Source: Paraburkholderia fynbosensis
GTDB taxonomy: Bacteria; Pseudomonadota; Gammaproteobacteria; Burkholderiales; Burkholderiaceae
Direction: 5' to 3'
Length of the DNA stretch: 64,000 nucleotides
NCBI RefSeq assembly: GCF_902859935.1
Contig: NZ_CADIKI010000004.1
Location: 62,001 to 126,000 of the forward strand
The translations under genes and the position numbers were made by a program. This document shows positions 50,739 through 60,017 of this stretch, piece by piece. The notes under the pieces are model-generated. The model did not search any database, had not been told where the DNA came from, and worked only from the letters and a program-made list of their open reading frames with translations. Within the stretch, counting starts at the first letter, position 1, and the number at the start of each line of letters is the position of its first letter.

Positions 50739-52150
50739 GAATGGATTTCCTGCAGGGGCGGCTGCGCCGCCTCGGATGTGCCGAGCGGCACGCGCGCGGT
50801 GACGACCGTATGGCCGGTTTGTGAGGCGAGCGACAGCTTGCCGCCGAGCGCTTCTAGCCGCTCGCGCATATTGCGCAGACCGATGCCCGAGCGCCGGCCG
50901 ACGAAAGCGTGCGTTACGTCGAAGCCGCGGCCATTGTCAGCGATCGTCAGCGTGACCGCGTCGTGAGAGATGTCGAGCGCGAGCGCCGCGCTCGACGCCT
51001 GCGCATGGCGCACGATATTGGTCAACGCTTCCTGGGCGATGCGAAACAGCACGGTGTTGACGGTGTCGGGCAGCGTTGCCGCATGTGTGTGCGTGATCTG
51101 CGTGAAGCCGATCTCGATACCGGACTCCTCGCTGAGTTCGCGCGTCAGTTGCTCCAGCGCGGCCGCAACGCCGAGATCGTCGAGCATCGACGGACGCAGC
51201 GCGTGAGAAATACGCCGCACTTCGCGCAAGGTATCGCCGAGCCGCGTGAGACTGGTGGTGAGCGCGGCTTCGGCGGCGGGCACGCGCGCTTCGCCGCGCT
51301 CGAAGCGCGCGAGCGCGGATTCGAGCAGCAGCTTCACAGACACCATCATCTGGCTGATGCCGTCGTGCAATTCGCGCGACAAACGTGCGCGTTCGTTTTC
51401 CTGCGACTCGACCACCTGTTGCGCGAGCCGCTTCAGTTTCGCGTCGGCGCTGCGGTATTCGGTGACGTTGAGCACGATCGCGCACAGCGCGATCACGGCG
51501 AGCCCGGCCACGGCAATGGCGTCGATCCACTTCATCGTGCGATCGATGTTGGCGGCCGCGCCTTCGTCGATATGCGCGAGCGTCGTGTCGACGTCGTCGA
51601 GATAGATGCCGGTGCCGATCATCCAGCCCCAGCGTTCGAGCGGCACCACGTAGCCGAGTTTCGACGCGATCTTGCCGGTCGACGGTCGATGCCACAGGTA
51701 ACGCACGTAGCCGCCGCCGCGCGAGGCCGCGGCGACCAACTGCTGGATCGTCGGCGTGCCCTGGCTGTCACGCAGCGCCCATAGATCGCGTCCGACCAGA
51801 TCGGGCTCGCGCGGATGCATCAGCGAACGGCCGTGCATGTCGTAGACGAAGAAGTAGCCGTCCTTGCCGAAATCCATTTTTTCCAACACGTCGAGCGCGC
51901 GCATGCGCAGCAGTGCATCGTCGCGCGCGTTGTCCCGGCCGGCATCGTAAAGCGGCGCGATCGCGGTGGTGGCAAGCTCGACGTAATGTTTGAGCTCGAT
52001 TTCCTTGCTCGCCATGTACGCGGCCTGGGTGGTCGCGTGCTGCGTTTCGGCGAGCGCCGTGGCTTCCCGGCGCACGCCGGTTTCGATGCTGGCGATGGCC
52101 GCGAGAAAGGGCACGATCGCCAGCAGGACAATCTTCGCTTTGAGTTTCAT
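50735..52150 (-). CDS. Sensor histidine kinase with periplasmic Cache domain
   Basis: A 471-residue inner-membrane kinase. TM1 is near residues 5-22, the Cache_2-type sensor spans about 30-190 (GYFFVYDMHGRSLMHPREPD and the closing RWGWMIGTGIYLDDVDTTLA), and TM2 is near 207-228. A HisKA_3 region follows with the phospho-acceptor His in RLSRELHDGISQMM, then the ATPase domain with ALTNIVRHAQAS and NGRGFD, GIGLRNMRERLEALGG. Such sensors often bind small carboxylates. Paired with the regulator downstream and divergent from a monocarboxylate-type symporter, it may sense the symporter's substrate outside the cell. Confidence 0.92.
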   Translation of the reverse strand: MKLKAKIVLLAIVPFLAAIASIETGVRREATALAETQHATTQAAYMASKEIELKHYVELATTAIAPLYDAGRDNARDDALLRMRALDVLEKMDFGKDGYFFVYDMHGRSLMHPREPDLVGRDLWALRDSQGTPTIQQLVAAASRGGGYVRYLWHRPSTGKIASKLGYVVPLERWGWMIGTGIYLDDVDTTLAHIDEGAAANIDRTMKWIDAIAVAGLAVIALCAIVLNVTEYRSADAKLKRLAQQVVESQENERARLSRELHDGISQMMVSVKLLLESALARFERGEARVPAAEAALTTSLTRLGDTLREVRRISHALRPSMLDDLGVAAALEQLTRELSEESGIEIGFTQITHTHAATLPDTVNTVLFRIAQEALTNIVRHAQASSAALALDISHDAVTLTIADNGRGFDVTHAFVGRRSGIGLRNMRERLEALGGKLSLASQTGHTVVTARVPLGTSEAAQPPLQEIHS

Positions 52151-52173
52151 CGTTGAAAAAACAGCCGACAGGC

Positions 52174-52202
52174 TACGTAGTATTACGTAACCGGCTTACG
52201 TA
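52174..52202. promoter_or_regulatory. Triple TACGTA repeat, candidate response-regulator operator
   Basis: Three TACGTA hexamers at 52174-52179, 52184-52189 and 52197-52202 lie in the 168-bp divergent region between kinase and symporter genes; two are within the longer palindromes CTACGTAG and TTACGTAA. NarL/LuxR-type regulators bind short inverted repeats like these, so the regulator encoded at 50091 is the likely ligand. Confidence 0.6.
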
Positions 52203-52318
52203 GTTGCGCGCTTGTGAGGACGCTCACGAAGGCGAATACTACATCCCCGCGGCAACCCGCGCGCGGCGGCTCCCTTTGGCTTGTTGCGCGCGATCGATAA
52301 TAGACCTAGGAGAAGTTC

Positions 52319-52516
52319 GTGGAGACCTCCCCATCCGCCGGCCGTTCATGGCTCTGGCTCATTCTGCTGATCCCGTATATCGCGCTGCTGTGGCTGCCGT
52401 TCTATAACGACACGCATCCGCCGCTGTTCGGCTTTCCGTTCTTCTACTGGTATCAGTTTCTGTGGGTGCCGTTGACCTCGCTGCTGATTTACATCGTGTA
52501 TCGAGGTGTCAAATGA
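52319..52516 (+). CDS. DUF3311 small membrane protein
   Basis: A 65-residue protein with two membrane helices (WLWLILLIPYIALLWLPFY and FLWVPLTSLLIYIVYRG) and a conserved middle PLFGFPFFYWYQ. It starts with GTG after AGGAG. Its stop overlaps the start of the symporter gene (ATGA), as is usual for DUF3311 paired with SSS transporters. It is probably an accessory subunit of the symporter; the exact role is unknown. Confidence 0.9.
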   Translation: METSPSAGRSWLWLILLIPYIALLWLPFYNDTHPPLFGFPFFYWYQFLWVPLTSLLIYIVYRGVK

Positions 52517-53994
52517 ATGATCTCAATCCCGTGAACCCGGTGGCGATGACCGTGTTCATCGCGTTCTTCGTGCTCGTCACCGTGATCGGCTTTTTCGCCG
52601 CGCGCTGGAAGCGGGGCGACCTGACGCAATTGCATGAATGGGGCCTTGGCGGCCGCCAGTTCGGCACGATCATTTCGTGGTTCCTCGTGGGCGGCGACTT
52701 CTACACCGCCTATACCGTGATCGCGGTGCCCGCACTGGTGTATTCGGTGGGCGCGTACGGCTTCTTTGCATTGCCGTACACGATCATCGTCTATCCGTTC
52801 GTGTTCGCGGTGATGCCGAAGCTGTGGAAGGTCGCGCATGCGAAGAACCACATCACGGCGGCGGACTACGTGCAGGGCGAGTACGGCGGCAAGTGGTTCC
52901 CGGCGGCGGTCGCGCTGACCGGCATCGTCGCGACGATGCCGTATATCGCGCTGCAACTCGTGGGTATGCAGGTGGTGATCAAAGGGCTCGGCGTGAGCGG
53001 CGAAATGCCGTTGATCGTCGCCTTCGTGATTCTGGCGCTCTACACGTATGCGAGCGGCCTGCGCGCGCCGGCGATGATCGCGTTCGTCAAGGACATCATG
53101 ATCTATATCGTCGTGATCGCGGCGGTGTGGCTGATTCCGGCGAAGCTGGGCGGCTACGCGCACGTGTTCGACGCGGCCGATGCGCATTTCAAGGCCAAGG
53201 GCGGTATGACCGGCATCATTCTGCACCCGGGGCAGTTCACCGCGTTCGCTTCGCTCGCGTTGGGTTCGGCGCTGGCGGCGTTCATGTATCCGCATACGAT
53301 GACGGCAGTGTTGTCGTCCGCGTCGGCGAAGACGGTCAAGAAGAATGCGATCTTCCTGCCGGCGTACACGTTGCTGCTCGGTCTGATCGCGTTGCTCGGC
53401 TATATGGCGATCGCCGCCGACGTGAACGTCAAGTCGGCGTCCGACGTGGTGCCGGCGTTGTTCGGCACGCTGTTCCCGCAGTGGTTCGTCGGCTTCGCGG
53501 CTGCGGCAATTGCGATCAGTGCGTTGGTGCCCGCCGCGATCATGTCGATCGGCGCGGCCAATCTCTTCACCCGCAATCTGTGGCGTCCGCTGGTTTCGCC
53601 GAATATCTCGCCCGAGAGCGAGGCTTCGACCGCGAAGATCGTGTCGCTGGTCGTGAAGTTCGGCGCGCTGCTGTTCATCGTGTTCCTGCCGACGCAGTAT
53701 GCGATCGACCTGCAGTTGCTTGGTGGCGTGTGGATTCTGCAGATTTTCCCGGCGATCGTGTTCTCGTTGTATACGCGTCGACTCAACACGCCGGGTCTGT
53801 TCTTCGGCTGGCTGGTCGGGATCCTGATCGGGTCCGGGATGGCGATCTCGCAAGGGCTCAAGCCGGTGTACGCGCTGCATCTCGGCGCTACCACCTATCC
53901 GTTGTATATCGGCCTGATTGCGCTGGTGGCCAATATCGTCGTGACTTTTGCCGTGTCGGCGGTGTCGCCGCGCCGAGCGGTGGCAGCGGCCTGA
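52513..53994 (+). CDS. Sodium:solute symporter (SSS family), MctP-like monocarboxylate transporter
   Basis: A 493-residue inner-membrane symporter with about 13-14 helices. The first half shows LHEWGLGGRQFGTIISWFLV then GGDFYTAYTVIAVPALVYS and AKNHITAADYVQGEYGGKWF; the core has YPHTMTAVLSSASAKTVKKN. These features fit the MctP branch of the SSS family, which imports lactate, pyruvate, acetate and similar acids. Its translation is coupled to DUF3311, and a divergent Cache kinase/regulator pair lies upstream, as in the described rhizobial mct system. A strong terminator follows. The substrate assignment is by analogy. Confidence 0.9.
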   Translation: MNDLNPVNPVAMTVFIAFFVLVTVIGFFAARWKRGDLTQLHEWGLGGRQFGTIISWFLVGGDFYTAYTVIAVPALVYSVGAYGFFALPYTIIVYPFVFAVMPKLWKVAHAKNHITAADYVQGEYGGKWFPAAVALTGIVATMPYIALQLVGMQVVIKGLGVSGEMPLIVAFVILALYTYASGLRAPAMIAFVKDIMIYIVVIAAVWLIPAKLGGYAHVFDAADAHFKAKGGMTGIILHPGQFTAFASLALGSALAAFMYPHTMTAVLSSASAKTVKKNAIFLPAYTLLLGLIALLGYMAIAADVNVKSASDVVPALFGTLFPQWFVGFAAAAIAISALVPAAIMSIGAANLFTRNLWRPLVSPNISPESEASTAKIVSLVVKFGALLFIVFLPTQYAIDLQLLGGVWILQIFPAIVFSLYTRRLNTPGLFFGWLVGILIGSGMAISQGLKPVYALHLGATTYPLYIGLIALVANIVVTFAVSAVSPRRAVAAA

Positions 53995-54015
53995 TCGTTG
54001 TGTTTGTCTGAATAG

Positions 54016-54050
54016 AACGCCGCGAAGCTTCTGCTTCGCGGCGTTTTTTT
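54016..54050 (+). terminator. Rho-independent terminator of the symporter operon
   Basis: AACGCCGCGAAGC pairs perfectly with GCTTCGCGGCGTT around TTCT, followed by a T-run to 54050. It also lies between convergent genes, 34 bp past the end of the minus-strand dioxygenase gene. Confidence 0.95.
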
Positions 54051-54083
54051 GCCCACTTTTTGGCGGTTCCTTGCCGATTCGCC

Positions 54084-54767
54084 TCAGGCGTCGGCCCAGC
54101 GGCGCAGCAGATTGTGATAGATGCCGGTGAGGCTGACCACCGTGGGGTCGTTCGAACCCTTCTCGGCGGCAAGACGCTGCACGTCGTTGTCGAGTTGAAA
54201 CAGCATGGTGCGCTCGCCGTCGTCGCGCACCATGCTCTGGATCCAGAAGAACGATGCGACTCGCACGCCACGCGTGACGGGGCTCACGTGATGCAGACTC
54301 GAAGCAGGGTAGAGCACCATATCGCCGGCGGGCAGTTTCGCGCGATGCACGCCGTAGGTGTCTTCGATGCAGAGTTCGCCGCCGTCGTAAGTGTCCGGCT
54401 CGGCCAGAAAGAGCGTGGCCGACAGATCGCTGCGAAGGCGGAAGTCAGTGCCGCGCAGCAGGCGGATCGCGTTATCCACGTGAGTGTTGAAACCGTCGCC
54501 GCCTGCGTAGCGGTTAAAGAGCGGCGGGAACACTTTCAGCGGCAGCGCCGCGGAAAAGAATCGCGCGTTGACGCCGAGCGCGTCCTGAATCGCATCGCCG
54601 ACCGCGCGCGCGGCCGGTGAGCCTTCGGGGAGTTGCTGGTTGCGCTTGGCCTGCGCCGACTGCATGCCGGAAGTCGCATTGCCGTCGATCCATTGCGCCG
54701 CGTCGAGCACTTCGCGGTATTGCGCGACCTGCTGTTTGCTGAGTACGCCTTGCAGGTGGAGCATCAT
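54084..54767 (-). CDS. Fe(II)/2-oxoglutarate dioxygenase, PiuC/YbiX type
   Basis: A 227-residue PKHD-type hydroxylase. The iron ligands are visible as His-x-Asp in [10 protein letters not shown] and a distal His in [12 protein letters not shown], with Arg in [11 protein letters not shown] to hold 2-oxoglutarate. The N-terminal [20 protein letters not shown] is typical of YbiX/PiuC. These enzymes are usually encoded with catecholate siderophore receptors and are iron-repressed, exactly as here; the substrate is unproven. The gene start overlaps the end of the SEL1 gene by four bases. It is third in the iron operon. Confidence 0.92.
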   Translation of the reverse strand: MMLHLQGVLSKQQVAQYREVLDAAQWIDGNATSGMQSAQAKRNQQLPEGSPAARAVGDAIQDALGVNARFFSAALPLKVFPPLFNRYAGGDGFNTHVDNAIRLLRGTDFRLRSDLSATLFLAEPDTYDGGELCIEDTYGVHRAKLPAGDMVLYPASSLHHVSPVTRGVRVASFFWIQSMVRDDGERTMLFQLDNDVQRLAAEKGSNDPTVVSLTGIYHNLLRRWADA

Positions 54768-55603
54768 GCGCGTGATTCCTGTGCGGGCCGCAGCATGGCG
54801 TTATATTGCGCGTTGCCGTTCGCCGTGGTGTTGCCGGTGATGGGCGCGGCGGCGTTCGCTGTGAAGCCGTTTGCCTCGATGTCTTCCCCCAGCGCGCGAA
54901 ATACGCTCACCGTCGAAGCCGCCAGCCATCGCTGCATCTTCGCGACGAACGTCGGCGTCGCCGTGTGCGGCACACGTTGCAGCCATTGCAGCGCGTGGTC
55001 GATCTCGCCGCGTTCGGCCAGCAGCCGCGCATAGTTGAACTGACCGCGGAAGTCGCCGCCTTGCGCCGCGCGCCGGTAATAGTCGAGCGCGATAGTTGCA
55101 TCCGCGTCGACTTCCCAGCCGTCTTCGTAAAAGCTGCCGACGAAGTTCAGCGATTTCGCGTGCCCCAGTTCGGCGGCGCGCCGGAACCACTGCAACGCCT
55201 CCGCGCGATCGCACTCGACGCCGTTGCCGAGCGCCAATGCCGACGCGTAGTTGTACATGCCCCAATCGAGTCCGGCCCGCGCCGCGAGCCGATACCAGTA
55301 GACCGCGACCGGGGCGCAAGCGGCGGTGCCCCAGCCATGTTCGTAGCAGCGGCCCAGCATGTTCATCGCCATAGGATGATCGCGCCGTGCAGCGTGCCTG
55401 AACCAGGTGAACGCTTCTTCGGCATCGCGCTCGACGCCATGGCCATCGAGCAGATATTGCCCATACACGGCCTGCGCTTCGACGATGCCGTGATGCGCGG
55501 CCGCCGCCACCCAGGCGGCGGCTTGGGCAGCCGGCCCGGAGAGAATCGTGGCGAGCTCGTCATGGGACACGCTCGCCAACGCCTTCAACGTCACCTGTTC
55601 CAT
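54764..55603 (-). CDS. SEL1-like repeat protein of the iron operon
   Basis: A 279-residue soluble protein built from about five SEL1-type TPR-like repeats (for example [20 protein letters not shown] and [20 protein letters not shown]), lacking a clear signal peptide. Such solenoids mediate protein contacts. It lies between the TonB receptor gene (11 bp) and the dioxygenase gene (4-bp overlap), so it is co-translated with both. This three-gene order recurs with PiuC-type loci in related bacteria, as I recall. Its partner could be the dioxygenase. Confidence 0.9.
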   Translation of the reverse strand: MEQVTLKALASVSHDELATILSGPAAQAAAWVAAAAHHGIVEAQAVYGQYLLDGHGVERDAEEAFTWFRHAARRDHPMAMNMLGRCYEHGWGTAACAPVAVYWYRLAARAGLDWGMYNYASALALGNGVECDRAEALQWFRRAAELGHAKSLNFVGSFYEDGWEVDADATIALDYYRRAAQGGDFRGQFNYARLLAERGEIDHALQWLQRVPHTATPTFVAKMQRWLAASTVSVFRALGEDIEANGFTANAAAPITGNTTANGNAQYNAMLRPAQESRA

Positions 55604-55614
55604 CGGGCCGGTGC

Positions 55615-57864
55615 CTAGTAGTGCGCGTTGAGCGTCAGGAACGCGGAACGTCCTGGCGCGATCGACGCATAGTGGGCCGCATAAGCCTGATCGTAGTAGG
55701 TGCGGTTGAAGATGTTCTGCACGTTCAACTGCAGGTCGACATGCTTATTGACCCGGTACGTCGCCACACCGTCGAAGCGCCAGTAGGAGGGCACCGCGCG
55801 CAGATTCGCCGTGTCGCCGTACACCTGCGACATGTAGAACGCGCCGCCGCCGATCGTGAACTTGGGCAGCACGTCATAGGTGGTCCACAGGCTGACGCTG
55901 TTCTTCGGCGTGTTCGGGAACCGGTGGCCGTTATCCGACGTGGTCTTGCCGTTGTCGCGCAACTCGCTCTTCAGATACGTGTAGCCGCCGAATACTTGCC
56001 ACTTGTTGGTCAACTGGCCGGCCAAACCGAATTCGAAACCTTGCACCCGTTTGTTGCCGACCATCGCGTAGGTGTTGTCCGGCAGCGTGACACGTGCATT
56101 GGTCGTGTCGATCTGGAAGATCGCGCTGGTCAGCGAGAGCTTGTTGTCCAGCACGTTCCACTTGGTGCCGAGCTCGATGCTGCGGTTCTTTTCCGGCGAG
56201 AGGGCAGCCGCGTTCACGCCAACGCCGCCACGACCCGGTGTGAGCGACTGCGTTTCGCTGCCCTGGCCGAGCAGCGAGCCGGCCGGCGTCGACGAAGTGG
56301 AGATCGACGTATAGATGCTGCCGTTCGACGCCGGCTTGAAGACGAGACCGAACTGGTAGTTGAACAGCGTATCGTCGCGCGAGACTCGGCCGGCGCCGTT
56401 GGCGACGGTATTGCGCAAGTCGGTCGAGTAGTCGTCGACGCGCAGGCCGACGTTGGCTTGCCAGCGCTTCGTCAGCTCGATCGTGTCGAATGCGTACAGC
56501 GATCTGGTGGTCGTGCGCTGCTCGCTCGGGTCGTTGGTCTGCTTGACCGAACCGGCCCACGGGTCGTTCGGATTCGGCGTCCACAAGCTCGTGCAGTTAT
56601 AGTTCGACGCCGCGCCGATGCCGGCAGTCTTACAGATCGCGCCGCTTGCCGCAGCCACCGCGTACGAGTCGTTCACGCTCGTTTCGCGCGACACTTCGAG
56701 GCCGGTGGTGAAGCTGTGCTTCAGGAAGCCCGTCTTGAACTCGCCGAACAGTTCGGTCTGGTTCGCGAGGCTATAGACGTCGCTCGCGCGCGTGTTCGCG
56801 CGGCGCCACACCATGCCGTTCACCACGTTGCCCTGGCTGTCGTCCGGCTGGGTCCAGATGTAGTCCTGGCTCGACTTCGTGTAGCGCGTCGTATTGCGGA
56901 TCGTCAGGTTGCTGTTGATGTCGTGCTCGATACGCACCGTGCCGATATCCGAAGTCGTCTTGCGGAAATCACGGTCGATCAGACCGTAGAAGTTGTGACG
57001 GTCAACCGGAGCCGGATAGATCGTGCTGACGCCTGCCGGCTTGTTGGTGGTCGTGTAGTAGTACGGAATGCCGCTGTCGGGCAGGTCGTCCGTTTGCAGG
57101 TGATAGTAGCTCGCCGTCACGCGGGTCGGCGTGCCGAGGCCGTACGTGAACGACGGCGCAATGCCCCAGCGTTCGTTGTTGACCGCGTCGCGGCCGGCCA
57201 CGTCGTTGTTGTGGCTCATAACGTTCAGGCGGAACGCCGCGTGATCGGCCATTTGCCAGTTGCCGTCGGCAGTGAAACGGCGATAGCGGTCGGTGCCCAG
57301 CCCCACGCTGCCGTCCGCCGAGTTGCCCAGATGCGGGGTCTTGGTGATCAGGTTGATGCTGCCGCCCGCGCCGCCGCGGCCGCCAAATGCGCCGTCCGCG
57401 CCCTTGGTCACTTCGACGCTCTGGATGTTGAACACTTCGCGGGTGGTCGCGCCGACATCGCGCATACCGTCGACGAAGGTGCTGCCCTGCGCGTCGTAGC
57501 CCCGGATGAACGGCCGGTCGCCGAGCGGATTGCCGCCTTCGCCGGCGCCGAAAGTGATGCCCGGCACTGTGCGCAGCGCTTCGGTCAGCGTCGAGGCGCC
57601 GGTGCTCTGGATCAGCTCCTGCGGAATCACGGTCACGGAGCGGGGCGTGTCGAGCAGCGGCGCGGTGAATTTGATTGAAGACGACTGGTCCGTCTTGAAG
57701 CCGTCGTCCGTCTGGCCTTGCACGGCGATCGCTGCGAGCTGGCCCTCCCGCTCAGGCGGCGCAGTGCCCGTGGTGTCTTGGGCGAGGGCGGGGCCGGCAG
57801 CCAACATGCTGCACAGCGTCGTGCTGATTTTGCCGAGCTTCGGTTCGTCGGACCGCAACTTCAT
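55615..57864 (-). CDS. TonB-dependent siderophore receptor, Fiu/PiuA-like
   Basis: A 749-residue outer-membrane receptor. A signal peptide (about residues 1-28, ending PALAQ) precedes a plug domain with LDTPRSVTVIPQELIQSTGA, ALRTVPGITFGAGEGGNPLG, PFIRGYDAQGSTFVDGMRD and GRGGAGGSINLITK, then a 22-strand barrel ending in an aromatic residue (LTLNAHY). It fits the Fiu/PiuA group that takes up catecholate iron complexes with energy from TonB. It is the first gene of an operon with a SEL1 protein and PiuC-like dioxygenase, preceded by a Fur-like palindrome. Confidence 0.94.
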   Translation of the reverse strand: MKLRSDEPKLGKISTTLCSMLAAGPALAQDTTGTAPPEREGQLAAIAVQGQTDDGFKTDQSSSIKFTAPLLDTPRSVTVIPQELIQSTGASTLTEALRTVPGITFGAGEGGNPLGDRPFIRGYDAQGSTFVDGMRDVGATTREVFNIQSVEVTKGADGAFGGRGGAGGSINLITKTPHLGNSADGSVGLGTDRYRRFTADGNWQMADHAAFRLNVMSHNNDVAGRDAVNNERWGIAPSFTYGLGTPTRVTASYYHLQTDDLPDSGIPYYYTTTNKPAGVSTIYPAPVDRHNFYGLIDRDFRKTTSDIGTVRIEHDINSNLTIRNTTRYTKSSQDYIWTQPDDSQGNVVNGMVWRRANTRASDVYSLANQTELFGEFKTGFLKHSFTTGLEVSRETSVNDSYAVAAASGAICKTAGIGAASNYNCTSLWTPNPNDPWAGSVKQTNDPSEQRTTTRSLYAFDTIELTKRWQANVGLRVDDYSTDLRNTVANGAGRVSRDDTLFNYQFGLVFKPASNGSIYTSISTSSTPAGSLLGQGSETQSLTPGRGGVGVNAAALSPEKNRSIELGTKWNVLDNKLSLTSAIFQIDTTNARVTLPDNTYAMVGNKRVQGFEFGLAGQLTNKWQVFGGYTYLKSELRDNGKTTSDNGHRFPNTPKNSVSLWTTYDVLPKFTIGGGAFYMSQVYGDTANLRAVPSYWRFDGVATYRVNKHVDLQLNVQNIFNRTYYDQAYAAHYASIAPGRSAFLTLNAHY

Positions 57865-57973
57865 TTTTTTATCCCGTAGTGCTGGAATCCGGGAGGGCGT
57901 GGTGAACCTTACCCATGAATTCCATGTTTATTACAAAGAGTTTGCGAACCGCATTCTAAGTAATTGCTGGGTA

Positions 57974-57992
57974 ATTGAGAAGCGTTCTCAAT
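57974..57992. promoter_or_regulatory. Putative Fur box upstream of the siderophore receptor operon
   Basis: ATTGAGAAGCGTTCTCAAT is a perfect 8-3-8 palindrome centred 119 bp upstream of the receptor start codon, matching the TGAGAA-N3-TTCTCA form of Fur sites. A second weaker site, TTTGCGAACCGCATTCTAA at 57941-57959, lies closer to the gene. With an iron-uptake operon downstream, repression by Fur in iron-rich cells is the natural reading. Confidence 0.7.
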
Positions 57993-57994
57993 AA

Positions 57995-58502
57995 AGAGCG
58001 ATGGAACTGCCATCTGGTGCGATCGTGCTGCCGCGGCGAACTGGATGGAAAACGCACAGAGTTAACGGAAGAAGCGCTGTATTTGGCGCGTATATTCGTC
58101 TTTATTGCGCTCGCGTGGCGAACACGCGACAGCTCCGAAAAGAGGGTGCGCGACGATGGCTTCGCCCTCTTTTCGATAGGGAAAGAGGGAGGCGACCGTT
58201 CAATGAGCGTGCTCGAGTGTTTCGGTTCGTCCCTGTTCTTTCATACGAATAACAGGCCGCGCATGGCCGTGATTCAGATTCAGGTACGCGGGCGGACGTT
58301 TTCACCGCGATGTGGCGGTCGATGTGTTGCTGCAAAGGCGCCGGTAACGCAGGAGCCAAAGCTTCGTTTCGCGGACCGGTCTGCGGCTGGCAGTCCGAAC
58401 AGGGCCGCGCCGACGTTCTCATGCAGGCGGCGCAGGTTCGTTGTGCAAGAAACCTGCGCGATCCACGGCATGCGATGCCCCGCTACAGGATTCGCGCCAG
58501 CA
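57995..58502. other. Intergenic region between the iron operon and the DadA-like gene
   Basis: About 500 bp with no supported gene. A long-armed hairpin, GAAAAGAGGG at 58137-58146 and CCCTCTTTTC at 58165-58174, encloses an 18-base loop and could act as terminator on either strand, since each arm has an A/T end. Small frames here, such as 57975-58634, show no family features. The minus-strand oxidoreductase gene ends at 58503. Confidence 0.4.
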
Positions 58503-59735
58503 CTAAAACCGCTCGACGCTGAACGGCTGCGGATTCACCACCGTCGGTTCCCCGGTCATCATCTCGGCGATCAGCCGGCCCGTTATCGGACCGAGCGTCA
58601 GTCCGTGGTGCGCGTGGCCGAAGGCGAACCATAAACCCGCGTGTCTCTTCGCCGGCCCGATGACCGGCATCATGTCGGGTGTGCATGGGCGCCCGCCCAT
58701 CCACGGTTCACGGTCGAGACGCTCGCCAAGCGGAAACAGCGTGCGCGCAATCGGCTCGACCGCGGCGAGTTGCGTCGGCGTTTTCGCCGCATCGCGGCGC
58801 GCGATTTCGGCACCGGTCGTGAGCCGGATGCCGCGCGCCATCGGCGCGAGCAGATAGCCGTTCTCGACATCCAGCACCGGATGATTCAGCCGGGCGTTTT
58901 CTCGCGCCGCGTAATGCATGTGGTATCCGCGTTTGACAGCGAGCGGCACGCGATAACCGAGCCGCGAACTCACGCGATCCGACCACGGTCCCAATGCGAC
59001 GACCGCCGAGTCCGCCTTCACCGTGCCGGCTTCCGTATCGACCTGCCAGCCTTCGCGAAACGTGTCCGCATCGCCGAAAAAAAAGCGTCCGCCCAGCGCT
59101 GCGAAATACTTCGCGTACGCGGTGACAAGCGCATTCGGATCGCTGACCGAATCGGATTCGGGGTAGCGCAGCCCGCCTCGCAGATGCGTGTCGAGATCGG
59201 GCTCCATCTGCTGCAAGCGTGCGGGATCGAGCGTTTCGAATGCGACGCCATACTCGCGATGCCACTGTTGCGCGAGCCGCATTTCCGCCTCCTGTGCCGC
59301 GTCGCTGCGAAACACCTTGATCCAGCCGATCGGGCGCAGCAGCGCGCTCGCACCGGCAGCGGCAGCAAGCGCGCGGTGCTCGCTCACGCAATGTTCGATT
59401 AGCGTCGAATACGACTTCGCGATTTGCGCATGTCTTGCCGGATGAGAGTTGCGCCAGTACTGCCACAGGAACGGCGCGGTCTTGAGCATCGCGTCGGCGT
59501 GGTAGCGAACGTCGGGCGACTGGTTGCGCGCGTAGCGAAGCAGGGTGCCGAGGTCGCGCGGAAACGCATAGGGATAAACGCCTTCGCGCTGAATCAGCCC
59601 GGCGTTGCCGAACGAGGTTTCGTTGCCGGGCAATTTGCGATCGATCAGCGCAACCTGGCGGCCGCGCTTCTGCAAATGCACGGCCACGCTTACGCCGACA
59701 ATGCCGGCACCGAGCACGACGGTATCGAATTTCAT
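58503..59735 (-). CDS. D-amino acid dehydrogenase-like FAD oxidoreductase (DadA family)
   Basis: A 410-residue flavoenzyme of the DAO/DadA family. The dinucleotide fold is at the N-terminus (VVLGAGIVGVSVAVHLQKRG). A typical DadA segment SFGNAGLIQ follows at about residue 41, and the C-terminal FAD motif GLWFAFGHAHHGLTLGP is present. These enzymes oxidise D-amino acids, or D- and N-substituted prolines, to keto acids and pass electrons to the respiratory chain. E. coli DadA has a closely similar length. The substrate is not certain; no racemase gene is adjacent. The gene appears monocistronic. Confidence 0.88.
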   Translation of the reverse strand: MKFDTVVLGAGIVGVSVAVHLQKRGRQVALIDRKLPGNETSFGNAGLIQREGVYPYAFPRDLGTLLRYARNQSPDVRYHADAMLKTAPFLWQYWRNSHPARHAQIAKSYSTLIEHCVSEHRALAAAAGASALLRPIGWIKVFRSDAAQEAEMRLAQQWHREYGVAFETLDPARLQQMEPDLDTHLRGGLRYPESDSVSDPNALVTAYAKYFAALGGRFFFGDADTFREGWQVDTEAGTVKADSAVVALGPWSDRVSSRLGYRVPLAVKRGYHMHYAARENARLNHPVLDVENGYLLAPMARGIRLTTGAEIARRDAAKTPTQLAAVEPIARTLFPLGERLDREPWMGGRPCTPDMMPVIGPAKRHAGLWFAFGHAHHGLTLGPITGRLIAEMMTGEPTVVNPQPFSVERF

Positions 59736-60017
59736 GCTGCGTGTTTGCCTCGCTTGAAATGATTGCGCTTGAAGATCGAAGATATCCAGGACCCGCTCAT
59801 CGCTTGAACTCTGGTCTCGGCGGGTTTCATCTTACAACGCGGTGTTGCCGCAGAACCCGGATAACCCGCTCGAATGGACACGGAAAACCCGCGAAAAGGA
59901 GCCATGCAAGTGCGCGTCACACACACTGATCCGCCTCACTTCGAAGCATCGAACATCATCCGGCACCGACCCGCATCCCGTCACCGTGTAAACTGCTGAC
60001 TTTTTGTCTCCGGTGGT

